Shown: positions 10,521 to 19,997 of the stretch, piece by piece
Position numbering within the stretch: the first letter of the stretch is position 1
How the letters are laid out: every line of letters begins with the position of its first letter
NCBI RefSeq assembly: GCF_005222485.1
Contig: NZ_CP029078.1
Span: 992,001 to 1,056,000, forward strand
Direction: 5' to 3'
DNA length: 64,000 bases
Source of the DNA: Streptomyces griseoviridis
Lineage (GTDB): Bacteria > Actinomycetota > Actinomycetes > Streptomycetales > Streptomycetaceae
Notes under the pieces: model-generated
Seen by the model: the letters and a program-made list of their open reading frames with translations, nothing else
Told to the model about the DNA's origin: nothing
Databases searched by the model: none
Position numbers and translations under genes: made by a program

Positions 10521-10837
10521 CCGGGGGCGCCTTGGCCAGAGGTGACGTGACCGGAGGTGACGTGCGCAGAGCTGGGTGACCGGCGCCATGGCCGGAGGTG
10601 ACACGACACCGGGGGCTTTTGGGGCGGGCTCGCGCGCTGAGGCGAGGGCTTGACGCGCGGGGCGGGACGGAGGAGGGCGGGGGCGGGGGGCGAGGGGGCG
10701 GGGGCGGGGGGCGAGGGGGCGGGGGCGGGGGGCGAGGGGGCGGGGGCGGGGGCAACGTAGTTGCAACGTTCGGCTGTCTAGCGTCGCCGCGAACGCTACC
10801 CAACGGCGGGCAGCGCATCTGAAGGAGGCAGACCGGC
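10521..10837. promoter_or_regulatory. Upstream region of the aldehyde dehydrogenase gene
   Basis: This 317-bp gap carries the G-tract repeat array (10679-10752). Immediately after it is a small palindromic stretch, GCAACGTAGTTGCAACGTT (about 10752-10770), containing two copies of GCAACGT. This could be the binding site of the GAF regulator. AAGGAGG at about 10822 is the ribosome site of the next gene. Confidence 0.45.
10679..10752. repeat. 21-bp G-tract tandem repeats
   Basis: Three full or partial copies of the unit GGGGGCGGGGGCGGGGGGCGA plus a truncated fourth form a run of G5-G6 tracts separated by single C or CGA. On the + strand this could fold into G-quadruplexes just upstream of the aldehyde dehydrogenase promoter region. 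The array is probably prone to length change. Confidence 0.85.
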
Positions 10838-12361
10838 ATGACTCGTTACGCGGCGCCCGGCACCGAGGGCGCGATCGTCTCCTACCAGGCGCGCTATGAC
10901 CACTTCATCGGGGGCGAGTACGTACCGCCGGCCCGGGGCCAGTACTTCGAGAACCCGTCGCCGGTGAACGGTCAGCCGTTCACCGAGATCGCGCGCGGCA
11001 CGGCCGCGGACGTGGAGCGGGCGCTCGACGCGGCGCACGCCGCCGCGCCGGCCTGGGGCCGCACGTCAGTGACGGATCGGGCCGGCATCCTGCTGAAGAT
11101 CGCGGACCGGATGGAGGCCAACCTCGAAGCCCTCGCGGTGGCCGAGAGCTGGGAGAACGGCAAGCCGGTGCGCGAGACACTGGCCGCCGACATCCCGCTC
11201 GCCATCGACCACTTCCGGTACTTCGCCGGCGCGATCCGTGCGCAGGAGGGGTCGATTGGCGAGGTGGACGACGACACGGTCGCTTACCACTTCCACGAGC
11301 CGCTGGGCGTGGTCGCGCAGATCATTCCGTGGAACTTCCCGATCCTGATGGCGACCTGGAAACTCGCGCCGGCCCTCGCCGCGGGCAACGCGGTCGTCAT
11401 CAAGCCCGCGGAGCAGACCCCGGCGTCCATCCACTTCTGGATGAGCCTGGTCGCGAACCTGCTGCCGCCCGGCGTGGTGAACATCGTCAACGGTTTCGGG
11501 GCGGAGGCGGGGAAGCCGCTGGCGTCCAGCGCGCGGGTGGCGAAGGTGGCGTTCACCGGCGAGACCACGACGGGGCGGCTGATCATGCAGTACGCCTCAG
11601 AGAACATCAAGCCGGTGACGTTGGAGCTGGGCGGCAAGTCGCCGAACATCTTCTTCGACGACGTGTGGGCCAAGGACGACGACTTCCGCGACAAGGCGCT
11701 CGAGGGCTTCACCATGTTCGCGCTGAACCAGGGCGAGGTGTGCACGTGCCCGTCGCGGGCGCTGGTGCAGCGCGGCACGTACGCCGAGTTCATGGAGGCC
11801 GCCGTCGCCCGTACCGAGCTGATCAAGCCGGGGCACCCGCTGGACACGGAGACGATGATCGGCGCGCAGGCGTCCAACGACCAGTTGGAGAAGATCCTCT
11901 CCTACCTGGACATCGGCCGTCAGGAGGGCGCGCGGGTCCTCACGGGTGGCGAACGGATCGTGCCCGAGGGTGAGTTGAAGGGCGGATACTACGTCCAGCC
12001 GACCATCTTCGAGGGCGACAACCGCATGCGGATCTTCCAGGAGGAGATCTTCGGCCCGGTCGTCTCGGTGACGTCCTTCGACGACTTCGACGACGCGATC
12101 AAGCTCGCCAACGACACGCTGTACGGTCTCGGCGCGGGTGTGTGGACCCGAGACATGAACACGGCGTACCGAGCGGGTCGTTCGATCCAGGCGGGCCGCG
12201 TGTGGACGAACTGCTACCACGCGTACCCGGCGCACGCCGCGTTCGGCGGGTACAAGCAGTCCGGGATCGGACGGGAGAACCACAAGATGATGCTGGAGCA
12301 CTATCAGCAGACGAAGAACCTCTTGGTGAGCTACTCGCCGAAGAAGCTGGGCTTCTTCTAA
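10838..12361 (+). CDS. NAD-dependent aldehyde dehydrogenase (AcoD/ExaC-like)
   Basis: A 507-residue cytoplasmic enzyme that oxidises aldehydes to carboxylic acids. Motifs are [21 protein letters not shown] (Rossmann region and catalytic Asn), [24 protein letters not shown] with the general-base Glu, and [15 protein letters not shown] with the nucleophilic Cys. The length and the EVCTCPSR form match the acetaldehyde dehydrogenase II group, which is often controlled by AcoR-type regulators. The start at 10838 has AAGGAGG 9 bases upstream. A strong hairpin follows the stop, so the gene is probably monocistronic and under the GAF regulator upstream. Confidence 0.95.
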   Translation: MTRYAAPGTEGAIVSYQARYDHFIGGEYVPPARGQYFENPSPVNGQPFTEIARGTAADVERALDAAHAAAPAWGRTSVTDRAGILLKIADRMEANLEALAVAESWENGKPVRETLAADIPLAIDHFRYFAGAIRAQEGSIGEVDDDTVAYHFHEPLGVVAQIIPWNFPILMATWKLAPALAAGNAVVIKPAEQTPASIHFWMSLVANLLPPGVVNIVNGFGAEAGKPLASSARVAKVAFTGETTTGRLIMQYASENIKPVTLELGGKSPNIFFDDVWAKDDDFRDKALEGFTMFALNQGEVCTCPSRALVQRGTYAEFMEAAVARTELIKPGHPLDTETMIGAQASNDQLEKILSYLDIGRQEGARVLTGGERIVPEGELKGGYYVQPTIFEGDNRMRIFQEEIFGPVVSVTSFDDFDDAIKLANDTLYGLGAGVWTRDMNTAYRAGRSIQAGRVWTNCYHAYPAHAAFGGYKQSGIGRENHKMMLEHYQQTKNLLVSYSPKKLGFF

Positions 12362-12370
12362 GGCAAACGA

Positions 12371-12410
12371 AAGGGTGCCTGAATTGGGAAAATTCCCGTC
12401 AGGCACCCTT
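12371..12410. terminator. Terminator after the aldehyde dehydrogenase gene
   Basis: A perfect 12-bp stem (AAGGGTGCCTGA at 12371-12382 with TCAGGCACCCTT at 12399-12410). The 16-base loop itself contains a smaller palindrome (GGGAAAATTCCC). It starts 9 bases after the stop codon. Confidence 0.9.
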
Positions 12411-12565
12411 CCGATCCGTTGTTCAGACAGCAAGGCGAAATGCTTCCCTACTCCCACTTTGCCCCACCGTCATCCCAACACTGACCATCTGGTAAGCATG
12501 ACGCACACCGAGCCGCCCGAATCACCACCCGGACGGCTCGTCACAACAAGGCGAACGTCGCCTGA

Positions 12566-13330
12566 CGCGGCACTAAATCGACGCTGCCGCCTACCGCATC
12601 AATCCGCCGGGGTACCGGGTCGGTGGTGACCTGGAGGCGGGCCCAGATGGTGCTGTTATCGGCCCAGGACATGGACGTGGCCAAGATCGCCCAGGTGACG
12701 TTCACCAGCCCGGACCGGGCCCGGGACATGATCCACAACTTCAACGCCGACGGCTTCGCCTCGCTCTACCCGAAGTACAAGGGCGGCCGGCCCAAGACGT
12801 TCACGCTGCCCGAGCGGCGCGAGATCAAGAAGATCGCCAAGTCCAGGCCGGTCGAGCACGGCCTGCCGTTCTCGACCTGGAGCCTGGTCAAGCTGGCCGA
12901 CCTCCTGGTCGCCGAGGGGGTGGTCGACGACATCAGCCACGAAGGCATGCGCATCCTGCTCCGCGAGGAAGGCGTCACCTTTCAACGCATGAAGACCTGG
13001 AAGACTTCGAAGGATCCCGACTACGCGGTCAAGAAGGCCCGTGTCGAGCACCTCTACGCCATCGCCGATGGCGAGGTTCTACCTGCGCCCGGCGAACCCG
13101 AGGCCGTGTTCTGCATGGACGAGTTCGGGCCGCTCAACCTTCAACCCCACCCCGGCCGCCAGTGGGCTGAACGCGGCGGGAAGCAGAAGGACTCCGACTG
13201 CGAGCCACGACGGCGGCGCCGCGCGACCTACACTCGCCCGCACTGGGTCCGGCACCTGTTCGCCGCCTACGACCTGGGCAAGGACCAGCTCTACGGCCAC
13301 ATCAAGAAGACCGAGAACCGTTCCAAGTTC
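12566..13330 (+). pseudogene. Truncated IS630-family transposase
   Basis: About 250 residues read like IS630 transposases: VVTWRRAQMVLLSAQ, helix-turn-helix DVAKIAQVTFTSPDRARDMI, FNADGFASLYPKYKGGRPK, FSTWSLVKLADLLVAEGVV, then the first DDE Asp in VFCMDEFGPLNLQ. Homology ends abruptly after the residues NRSKF at about 13330. The second Asp (normally in a VLDNFSPH-like motif) and the final Glu are therefore gone. A TGA at 12563 precedes the homology and no usual start is seen, so both ends are defective. The 3' junction abuts the nuclease fragment directly. No intact terminal inverted repeats were identified. Confidence 0.85.
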
Positions 13331-13797
13331 ACAACGCCACCGTCGGACGAGCCAACGTCGGCTGCGTGGTGCCCTGGTACACCTCAGAACTCGTCTACGG
13401 CAGTGCCTCCTACCCGTCCCTCGCCTCCCACGTCCAGCGCGCCCAGGCATCGGGACTCCCCGGCGCCACGTTCGCGAACCCGCTGACGAGGACCGAAGAC
13501 GACACGATCATCAACACGAACCGTCAGACGGCCTGCGGAGACGCCCCCAGCATCACGGGCCTGAGCTGGGACGAATACCCCATCGCACGCTCCCGTGAAG
13601 GACTGTCCTCCGGTGGCGCACGCCGCACCTTCGACGGATGCCAGACGGCCAACGTGTTCTCTGGGACGGGTCCGATCGGCTTCAGCGTCTGCATGATCAC
13701 GGCCACCGAGAACAACGCCCAGGGCGGCCTGAACACCCAGTTCTTCCGGGCTGAGCGTGTCCTTGACGGAGACCCCTTCAGAGTCACTGTCTCCTGA
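13331..13797 (+). pseudogene. Headless NucA/NucB-type deoxyribonuclease fragment
   Basis: About 155 residues of coherent coding sequence begin right at the IS630 junction (VHNATVGRANVGC) and end at 13797. The C-terminal half has the NucA/NucB-family pattern: LSWDEYPIARSREG, in which Asp and Glu are the putative catalytic residues (the usual CDEYPFA has Trp instead of Cys here), followed by NNAQGGLNTQFF. The signal peptide or upstream domains that normally lead to such a nuclease are missing, replaced by the transposase fragment. An internal ATG or GTG near 13366 could yield a cytoplasmic protein, but a functional product is doubtful. It may be the C-terminal toxin tip of a once longer secreted protein. 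Confidence 0.7.
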
Positions 13798-13804
13798 CGC
13801 ACCG

Positions 13805-13836
13805 TGCGGGTGCCGAGGGAAACCGAGGCACCCGCA
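13805..13836. terminator. Hairpin after the nuclease fragment
   Basis: TGCGGGTGCC (13805-13814) pairs perfectly with GGCACCCGCA (13827-13836) across a 12-base loop, 8 bases after the stop codon. Confidence 0.75.
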
Positions 13837-13942
13837 TCCGCGCAGTACGGTAGTGCCGTTCCGGGACGGCCCACGCACTGCCCGCCCCCGTGCAAACCGT
13901 GGCAGGCTTGCGCAGAGCGATGACGTACCAGCCGGGAGAGAC

Positions 13943-14509
13943 ATGGCCACGGCACGCAACGTGTACGTCCCCGAAGACACTTTCGGTGTCCTCGACGCTG
14001 GAGAAATCTCTGTCCAGACGGCGGACTGGAGCAACGGACTTGCCGTCCCCATGTCACCGGGGGCACTCATTGTCACGGGAATCCACACCGGCGCGATCCG
14101 GACCACGGCAACCGCCCTGACCGGTCCGCCGGCTGCGTCGGGGGACGACTCCTGGGAAGAGATCGTGGAAGTCAGCGTGCGCGTCCCCACGGGCCTCCTC
14201 CGGGTCGAGTCGCTCGAACAGGGCCCGGCCGACGGACTTGCCCTCCTCAGTCCGGCGGGACCTGGCTGGTACCGCCTCCGCGTTCACGCGCGAGGCCGCA
14301 ACGTCCTTCCGGAAAAGGCCAGCGCCGAGCCGGTGGAGGACTACCTCTTGGTGACGTGGCCCGCGCCGCAGTCCGACGCACACATCATCCGCAGCAGCGA
14401 CCGCATCGCCCACGCCCTCGCGCACGCCTCCGACAGGCCTCAACCGCAGCCCGCTCCTGCGCCGAGCCCAGAGCAGGAAGCCCTCCGCCGACGGTTGCTA
14501 CGGGGGTAG
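13943..14509 (+). CDS. Conserved hypothetical protein next to the NucA/NucB-like nuclease, possible immunity partner
   Basis: A 188-residue acidic protein. The start at ATG 13943 is supported by GGGAGAG 5 bases upstream. It reads as a beta-rich domain (VYVPEDTFGVLDAGEISVQT, WYRLRVHARGR) with a Pro/Ala-rich tail ending LRRRLLRG. I recall similar proteins in other streptomycetes but know no function. It follows a nuclease fragment and is predicted cytoplasmic, so an immunity role is possible by analogy with toxin-immunity pairs. That is inference only; no immunity family motif was recognised. Codon use is normal and the frame is intact. Confidence 0.6.
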   Translation: MATARNVYVPEDTFGVLDAGEISVQTADWSNGLAVPMSPGALIVTGIHTGAIRTTATALTGPPAASGDDSWEEIVEVSVRVPTGLLRVESLEQGPADGLALLSPAGPGWYRLRVHARGRNVLPEKASAEPVEDYLLVTWPAPQSDAHIIRSSDRIAHALAHASDRPQPQPAPAPSPEQEALRRRLLRG

Positions 14510-14521
14510 ACCGTTTCGTCT

Positions 14522-15099
14522 CAACAGAGCGCGTCTGCAAGGCGGGCTTCGAGAGCGGCGATGCGCCGGTCCTGGAAGCGGAGGTTGGAGCGGGCTGCCT
14601 TGAGCCGTTCGTCGAGGGTGCGGTTGTCGGCGGTCAGCTGACGGACCCGCTGCTTGAGTGCGGTGTTCGGTGGTGATCCGCTGCACGGCCACCTCGGTTC
14701 ACTCGGCCTCCAAGTCGCTCATCTGGCCGAGGAGTTCGCCGATGCGGAGCGCTGGGCGAGGATCTCGGCGTGGGTGGCTTTGAGGGCGTCCTCGGCGTTC
14801 AGGGCGCGTTCGCCTCAGGTCGCCTCGTGTTCGGCATCCTGTTCAGCGAGCGTGCGGGATTGATGTTCGCCAGCCCGCGTCATCGCTGCGGCGACGGCGG
14901 CTCTGGCCCCAATGTTGTCATAGAGGAAGGTGCACGAGACGTCCGCGCGGCGGGCGACGGCGGCGACACTGACCTGGGCTTTCTCGCGCCGGAGCCGGGC
15001 GATGGCCTGGTGGACACGCTCAAGGGCGGCTTCGGTCCTGCGGCGGCGGGCGGCCAGAGCCGCCGCGGTGCGGGGTTCGGGAACGGTGGCGGTGTTCAT
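14522..15099 (-). pseudogene. DUF6262 / TnpC-like gene remnant of a Tn554-type element
   Basis: The N-terminal part starts at ATG 15099 (MNTATVPEPRTAAALAARRR) and contains VSVAAVARRADVSCTFLYDN, the helix-turn-helix signature of DUF6262 proteins. These accompany the TnpA/TnpB integrases of Tn554-like elements. An in-frame TGA at 14815 interrupts it. A coiled-coil tail resumes in another frame (LKQRVRQLTADNRTLDERLK, then RRIAALEARLADAL, ending near 14522), as expected for the family. Just upstream on the minus strand another frame reads RTHLGGCLRCPEA, which resembles the end of a TnpB integrase. The element is therefore represented only by debris. Confidence 0.65.
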
Positions 15100-15476
15100 G
15101 CAACTTCCTGTTCGGAGTCGCCAGCGGCGGCGTCCGAGACGTCCCACACCATGTCACCGGATACGGCTGTCTCTTCGGGCCGGGTCCCTGACGATCACGC
15201 TTCGGGGCACCGCAGGCATCCGCCCAGGTGGGTGCGAGGGAGCTCATTGCTGGGCCCCGAGGTCTTCTTCCTCACCACGCGCGGGCCTTCCATCCGGCTG
15301 GTTGGGGCCGCGGTGCGGTCACCGTAGGTTTCCAGCAGCGTGACCACGGTCAGGTCGCGACGGCGTGGACGCGATCCAGGGGCAACAGGCCTTCCACCGC
15401 CGCGGTTTGAGCCCCGTCTCCTTCGTGGCGACGCGGGCGTACGGCCGTCGTCATCGCCGGCTCGGGACGGCCGTCG

Positions 15477-16403
15477 TCATCGTCGGCTCGGGACGGCCGT
15501 CGCCCACGGGCCGAGGTCGAATCCGGCTCTGTTGCGTCGGACTTCCAGTGCGCCGGCACCACCGAAGTGTGCGGGGACGAGCAGTTCCCGTTCATCGGCC
15601 GCCCGCCCGAGAATCCGACGGCGACTTGCCACTGCTTGCTCCGGGTCCAGGCAGGCGCTGCTGTTGCAGCACGGATCGAGGATCTGTACCGGGCTGTGCA
15701 GGAGATCTCCCACGAAGACCGCCCGGTCGCTGCCGGAGGCCAGTCGCAGTACGGACGAGCCAGGGGTGTGGCCGGGGGCCGACTCCAGGGTGAGGTGTTC
15801 GTCGATCTGATGGAGGCCGTCCCAGAGCACGGCCTGTCCGGCCTCGTGGAGGGGCCTGATGCTGTCTTCGTAGATCAGGCGGTCGGCCTCCTGCGCACCG
15901 TTGCCGTACGCGTTGTCCGGACCGTAATGGAAGTCGTCGGCGGCCGGAATCAGGTACTGGGCGTGGGGGAACGTCGGTACCCATTGCCCGTCCGCGTCGA
16001 GGGTGTTCCAGCCGACGTGGTCGACGTGGAGGTGAGTGTTGACGACGACATCGACCTCCTGCGGGCGCACACCGGCCCGCGCCAGGAGGCCGAGGAAATC
16101 GCTGCGCGCCTGGTGGAAGGGCCCCATGCCCGGACGCTCCCGCCCATCACCCGCTCCGGTGTCGACCAGGACGGTCCGGCCACCGCTGCGCAGTACCCAG
16201 CTCTGCAGAGCAAGCACCGCCAGGTCGCTGTCCGGCTCCCAGTGGTCCGGTGCCAGCCACTCCTCGTTGGCCTTCCACACCTCGGTGCCGGCTCCCGGGA
16301 GCATGCCGGAAGTGGGCAGGAACGGCTCGTGCCACTCGACGATCCGGATGACCTCGACGTTCCCCAGCACCAGGCTCTGCACACGCTCGTCCTCGTTCAT
16401 CAT
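15477..16403 (-). CDS. MBL-fold metallo-hydrolase
   Basis: A 308-residue cytoplasmic metallo-beta-lactamase-fold enzyme. Metal motifs are NTHLHVDHVGW (HxHxDH), APGHTPGSS, FVGDLLHSP and a final VPAHFGG His. Without the preceding AHL-specific residues the substrate is uncertain; lactonase or other hydrolase activity is possible. It is divergent from an AraC regulator gene with about 100 bp between starts, a common arrangement in which the regulator controls the hydrolase. Alternative start codons lie at 16403 and 16400. Confidence 0.88.
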   Translation of the reverse strand: MMNEDERVQSLVLGNVEVIRIVEWHEPFLPTSGMLPGAGTEVWKANEEWLAPDHWEPDSDLAVLALQSWVLRSGGRTVLVDTGAGDGRERPGMGPFHQARSDFLGLLARAGVRPQEVDVVVNTHLHVDHVGWNTLDADGQWVPTFPHAQYLIPAADDFHYGPDNAYGNGAQEADRLIYEDSIRPLHEAGQAVLWDGLHQIDEHLTLESAPGHTPGSSVLRLASGSDRAVFVGDLLHSPVQILDPCCNSSACLDPEQAVASRRRILGRAADERELLVPAHFGGAGALEVRRNRAGFDLGPWATAVPSRR

Positions 16404-16504
16404 GTGGCCGACCTTAAGAAAGACCGAACGAGCCTCTCAATGCGCATCCGGCTCAACAAAATACGTGTGCGTCTCACGATTCATGCGGGAGATAGTCTGC
16501 GGAG

Positions 16505-17494
16505 ATGGACGTGGTGAGCGACGCGATCTCAGCCGCGCACCTCGGGCATCCGTGGTTCCACCGGGTACGGACGGGCGGGAGCTGGTGCGCCCGCCTGGAC
16601 CCCTACGACGGCGCGGGCTTCTACGTCGTCCTGAAGGGCAGTTGCTGGCTCCTGACCGACGGCGGCACCCCGGTGTCCCTCGGCGTGGGCGACGCGGTGC
16701 TGCTTCCGCACGGCACCGGCCATGTCATCGCCGACTCCCCCGTCGATACGGCGCTCACCGCCCAGCAGCCGGCACCGTTCGAGCAGTGGCTCGCGGAGAC
16801 AGAGCCGCGAGCCCGGCAGGACCACGACGGGACGGAGATGCTCTGCGGCAAGTACTGGCTCGACTGCAGCCGCATGCACCCGCTGATGGCAGAGCTGCCG
16901 GAAGTCGTCCACCTTCCCAGCCGAGTGGGCAGCCACCGCGAACTCCGCGCCGCGATCGACCTGCTCGCCGGTGAACTGGACGAGGTGCGGCCCGGCTCCG
17001 GCGTCGCGCTCCCGAGCCTGCTCGACCTCCTCCTCGTCTACATGATCCGCTCCTGGATGACCGAGACCACCAGCGGAGCCTGGCCCGGCGCACTGGGCGA
17101 CCCGGTGACAGCCGCCGCCCTGCGAGCACTGCACTCCGAACCGGCCGCACCGTGGAGCATCGACCGCCTGGCCACAGCGGCAGGCGTCTCCCGCCCCACC
17201 CTCGCGCGCCGGTTCACCACCCTGGTAGGCCGTCCCCCGATGACGTACCTGACCTGGTGGCGCGTCATCCTCGCCGCCACACTGCTCCGCGACACCAAGG
17301 ACACCCTGGCCACCATCGCGGGCCGGGTCGGCTACGGCAGCCCGTACGCCCTCTCCCACGCCTTCGAGAGAGAGTTCGGCATCACACCGGGGAGGTACCG
17401 TGCGCACGCCGCTTCCGCAGTCGACGCGAACCGGCACCCAAAGTCGCGCGCACAGCCACTCGACTCGGGTGACCCGCAAGCCGGACCCGCATGA
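16505..17494 (+). CDS. AraC-family regulator with N-terminal cupin
   Basis: A 329-residue transcription factor. The N-terminal cupin (about residues 20-190, including GAGFYVVLKGSCWLL and VGDAVLLPHGTGHVI) is the AraC_binding_2/cupin_6 type. The C-terminal AraC domain (about 200-310) has two helix-turn-helix motifs, the second ending in YGSPYALSHAFEREFGITPGRYR. Cupins of this type often sense small organic ligands. It is divergent from the MBL-fold hydrolase gene, which is its likely target. The ribosome site is close to the ATG at 16505, and a GTG at 16514 is an alternative start. Confidence 0.88.
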   Translation: MDVVSDAISAAHLGHPWFHRVRTGGSWCARLDPYDGAGFYVVLKGSCWLLTDGGTPVSLGVGDAVLLPHGTGHVIADSPVDTALTAQQPAPFEQWLAETEPRARQDHDGTEMLCGKYWLDCSRMHPLMAELPEVVHLPSRVGSHRELRAAIDLLAGELDEVRPGSGVALPSLLDLLLVYMIRSWMTETTSGAWPGALGDPVTAAALRALHSEPAAPWSIDRLATAAGVSRPTLARRFTTLVGRPPMTYLTWWRVILAATLLRDTKDTLATIAGRVGYGSPYALSHAFEREFGITPGRYRAHAASAVDANRHPKSRAQPLDSGDPQAGPA

Positions 17495-18071
17495 ACGACA
17501 CGCCCACCAGGTCCTCATCACCGGCTCCGAACGCGCCCGGTGACCAGCGCCCTGATCGCAGCCCCGTGGCCCAGCGGCTCCCGCCCGTCGCGGCGCACCG
17601 TACGGACGACCCGCGGGCTCGCCTTCGCCTTCAGGCCGTCGCCGTTCTTGCACGCTGCCTCCGCCGCGGCCCGCGGCGCAACCCGGTCAGGTCGACTCCA
17701 CTCACGACTGCCCCACAAGGTGTAGCCAGGGTCCAGGTGTTGGAGGCATGAAAGGCCCTGCCCGTTCGGGACGAACACCCTGGTGAACAGGCGCCGCACG
17801 GAGTGCTCGCCGTACCGGATGATGTGATCGTGCGAGACCTGGCGGTCGGCGGCGGCGCGGTTGCGCCAGTTCAGCACCTGCTCGCGGGCAGGTCCTCAAG
17901 GAATTTCGAAGGGGAACGCCGACCGCAGGCAGAGCCTCGCGGCGTCTCGCGAGCCCGTCGTGCTGGTGCGGCTGGGCCGTGCGTCGCCTGACCGCGTTCC
18001 GGTGATCACCCGACAAAGGCGGTGCGGCGAATGTCGGGTGACCGGGGCCGGTGTCGCCGCACCATGAGGGC
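17495..18071. other. Interval without a recognisable gene
   Basis: About 575 bp between the AraC regulator and the PhyH gene. A minus-strand frame over about 17700-17880 (containing EQVLNWRNRAAADRQVSHDH) has some protein-like character and may be a gene fragment, but I could not assign it to a family. No convincing hairpin or promoter was found. Confidence 0.4.
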
Positions 18072-18884
18072 ATGGACGACACCACCTTGGTATCCCGTTT
18101 CCTCCGCGACGGCTTCGTGAAGCTGGAGGGCGCTGTCGCGCCGCGCGTGGCCGCGGACTGCGCGCGGCTGCTGTGGCGGGAGACGGGCTGCGACCCGGAC
18201 GCTCCCGCGACGTGGACGCAGCCCGTCCACTGGGTGGCCGGCCTGGCGCAGGGGCCGTTCGCCGCCGCGCCCAACTCCCCGTCTCTGCACCACGCGTACG
18301 ACCTGCTCGTCGGCGCGGGACGCTGGGAGCCGCGCTACTCGCTGGGTACGTTCCCGCTGCGCTTCCCCCACGAGCAGGAGCCGGACGACGCGGGCTGGCA
18401 CATCGAGGGGAGCTATCTGCCGGAGGGCGAGAGCTGGTACTTCACCAATCTGCGTTCCCGGGACCGGGCGCTGCTGATGCTGTTCCTGTTCAGCGAGGTC
18501 GGTGAGGAGGACGCTCCGACACGGATTCGAGTCGGCTCACACCTCGACGTGCCGAAGGTGCTGGAGAAGTACGGGGAGGACGGGGCGAGCGGGCTGACCC
18601 TCGCCCCCGATCTGGTGGCGGCGTCCGGCCATCGGCCACTCGCCTTTGCCACCGGGTCCCCGGGCGATGTCTTCCTGTGCCATCCGTTCCTGGTGCACGC
18701 GGCGCAACCGCACCATGGGGTACGGCCGCGCCTCATGGCGCAGCCGCCGCTGATGCCGGCCGCACCGTACGAACTGGAGCGGACCGACGGCACGTACTCA
18801 CCCGTGGAGATAGCGATTCGCCGGGGCCTGGGACAGAACTCCCCCGGTCCGGATGGGGACGACACCGACCGCAGCGCGGCGTAA
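18072..18884 (+). CDS. Phytanoyl-CoA dioxygenase (PhyH)-family oxygenase
   Basis: A 270-residue Fe(II)/2-oxoglutarate-dependent oxygenase-like protein. The candidate facial triad is the His and Glu of WHIEGSYLP (HxE in place of HxD) and the distal His of CHPFLVHAAQPHH, followed by the 2-oxoglutarate Arg (VRPRLMAQ). The start at ATG 18072 is preferred to the ATG at 18064, which is out of frame. The substrate is unknown. It lies 60 bp before an AraC/GyrI regulator in the same orientation and is not obviously linked to the NRPS cluster. Confidence 0.8.
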   Translation: MDDTTLVSRFLRDGFVKLEGAVAPRVAADCARLLWRETGCDPDAPATWTQPVHWVAGLAQGPFAAAPNSPSLHHAYDLLVGAGRWEPRYSLGTFPLRFPHEQEPDDAGWHIEGSYLPEGESWYFTNLRSRDRALLMLFLFSEVGEEDAPTRIRVGSHLDVPKVLEKYGEDGASGLTLAPDLVAASGHRPLAFATGSPGDVFLCHPFLVHAAQPHHGVRPRLMAQPPLMPAAPYELERTDGTYSPVEIAIRRGLGQNSPGPDGDDTDRSAA

Positions 18885-18944
18885 AACGTGCCCTACGGCC
18901 ATCGCTGGCAAAGCAACCGCGAGGGAAGAGGAGGGAGGCCGGGC

Positions 18945-19811
18945 GTGCTGGAGCGACTGAACCAGGCCATGGAGCACATCGAGTGCCGTCTCGACCAGGC
19001 CGTCGACGTGGAGGAACTGGCACGGGTCGCGGGCACCTCGGAGTACCACCTCCGCCGGATGTTCTCCGCGCTCGCGGGCATGCCGCTGTCGGAGTACGTC
19101 CGGCGCCGTCGGCTCACCCTCGCAGGCGCCGAAGTACTCGCGGGACGTGCGACGCTGCTGCAGATCGCGGTGCGCTACGGATACGGCTCCGGCGAGGCGT
19201 TCGCGCGGGCGTTCCGTGCCATGCACGGCATCGGACCGGGCGAGGCCCGGCGCACCGGCGCCACGCTCAGCTCCCAGTCCCGGATGGCCTTCCGCCTCAC
19301 CATTGAAGGGAGCAGCAGCATGCGCTACCGCGTCGTGGACAAGGCGGACTTCACCGTCGTCGGGCTCAAGACCCGGGTACCGCTGGTGCACCTCGGCCCC
19401 AACCAGGCGATCATGGACTTCGTCCGAGGGATCGCTCCGGGCACCATGGAGCGCCTGGACAAGCTGTCGGACCAGGAGCCGCACGGCATCGTCGCGGTCT
19501 GCGACGACCTGGATCCCAGCCGCGCCGAGGGCACCGAACTCGACTACTACCAGGGCGTGATCACGTCCTCGGCCGCCCCCGAGGGGATGACCGCGCTGAC
19601 TGTCCCGGCCGGCACCTGGGCGGTCTTCACCACCTCCGGGCCGATACCGCAGGCCATCCAGGAGCTGTGGCGGGACGTGTTCACCGCGTGGTTCCCGTCG
19701 AACCCGTACCGCACCCGCACCGGCCCTGAGATCCTGCGCACCCGCCTGTCGCCGGACAAGACCGCGGCCGACGCCGAACTGTGGCTCCCGGTGGAGCCCG
19801 AGCACGGCTGA
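18945..19811 (+). CDS. AraC-family regulator with GyrI-like effector domain (Rob-like)
   Basis: A 288-residue protein. The start is the GTG at 18945, with GAGGAGGGAG upstream. Its N-terminal AraC DNA-binding domain (about residues 1-105) contains DVEELARVAGTSEYHLRRMF and IAVRYGYGSGEAFARAFRAM. The C-terminal GyrI/BmrR-type ligand-binding domain (about 125-288) includes ADFTVVGLKTRVPL and GTWAVFTTSGPIPQAI with the typical acidic end. Such proteins sense amphipathic or cationic drugs. It may control the PhyH gene upstream, and no other target is evident. Confidence 0.88.
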   Translation: MLERLNQAMEHIECRLDQAVDVEELARVAGTSEYHLRRMFSALAGMPLSEYVRRRRLTLAGAEVLAGRATLLQIAVRYGYGSGEAFARAFRAMHGIGPGEARRTGATLSSQSRMAFRLTIEGSSSMRYRVVDKADFTVVGLKTRVPLVHLGPNQAIMDFVRGIAPGTMERLDKLSDQEPHGIVAVCDDLDPSRAEGTELDYYQGVITSSAAPEGMTALTVPAGTWAVFTTSGPIPQAIQELWRDVFTAWFPSNPYRTRTGPEILRTRLSPDKTAADAELWLPVEPEHG

Positions 19812-19997
19812 GGTGCTGACCGCCGGGCCCACCGGCCGCGCCACCCGCGCCGGGGCCGCGAGGACGGGGGAAGGGCGAGGGAGACCTAGGAGGCGAGGAG
19901 GACGCCGTTGGCGATGCAGCCGTTGTCCGTGGCGTAGAACCGGTCCACCAGGGCCAGGAAGCCGTCGTCTCGGACGAGAGGAAGGAAGCACCACTCA

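Noticed and set aside
17518..17877. Minus-strand 119-codon frame between the AraC and PhyH genes
   Set aside because: It has some protein-like texture (LNWRNRAAADRQVSHDH) but no family, no ribosome site and no conserved motif that I could recognise; left as an unassigned fragment.
19886..19994. 36-residue frame after the GtrA stop ([18 protein letters not shown])
   Set aside because: It may be the tail of another decayed gene, but it is too short and unrecognised to annotate.
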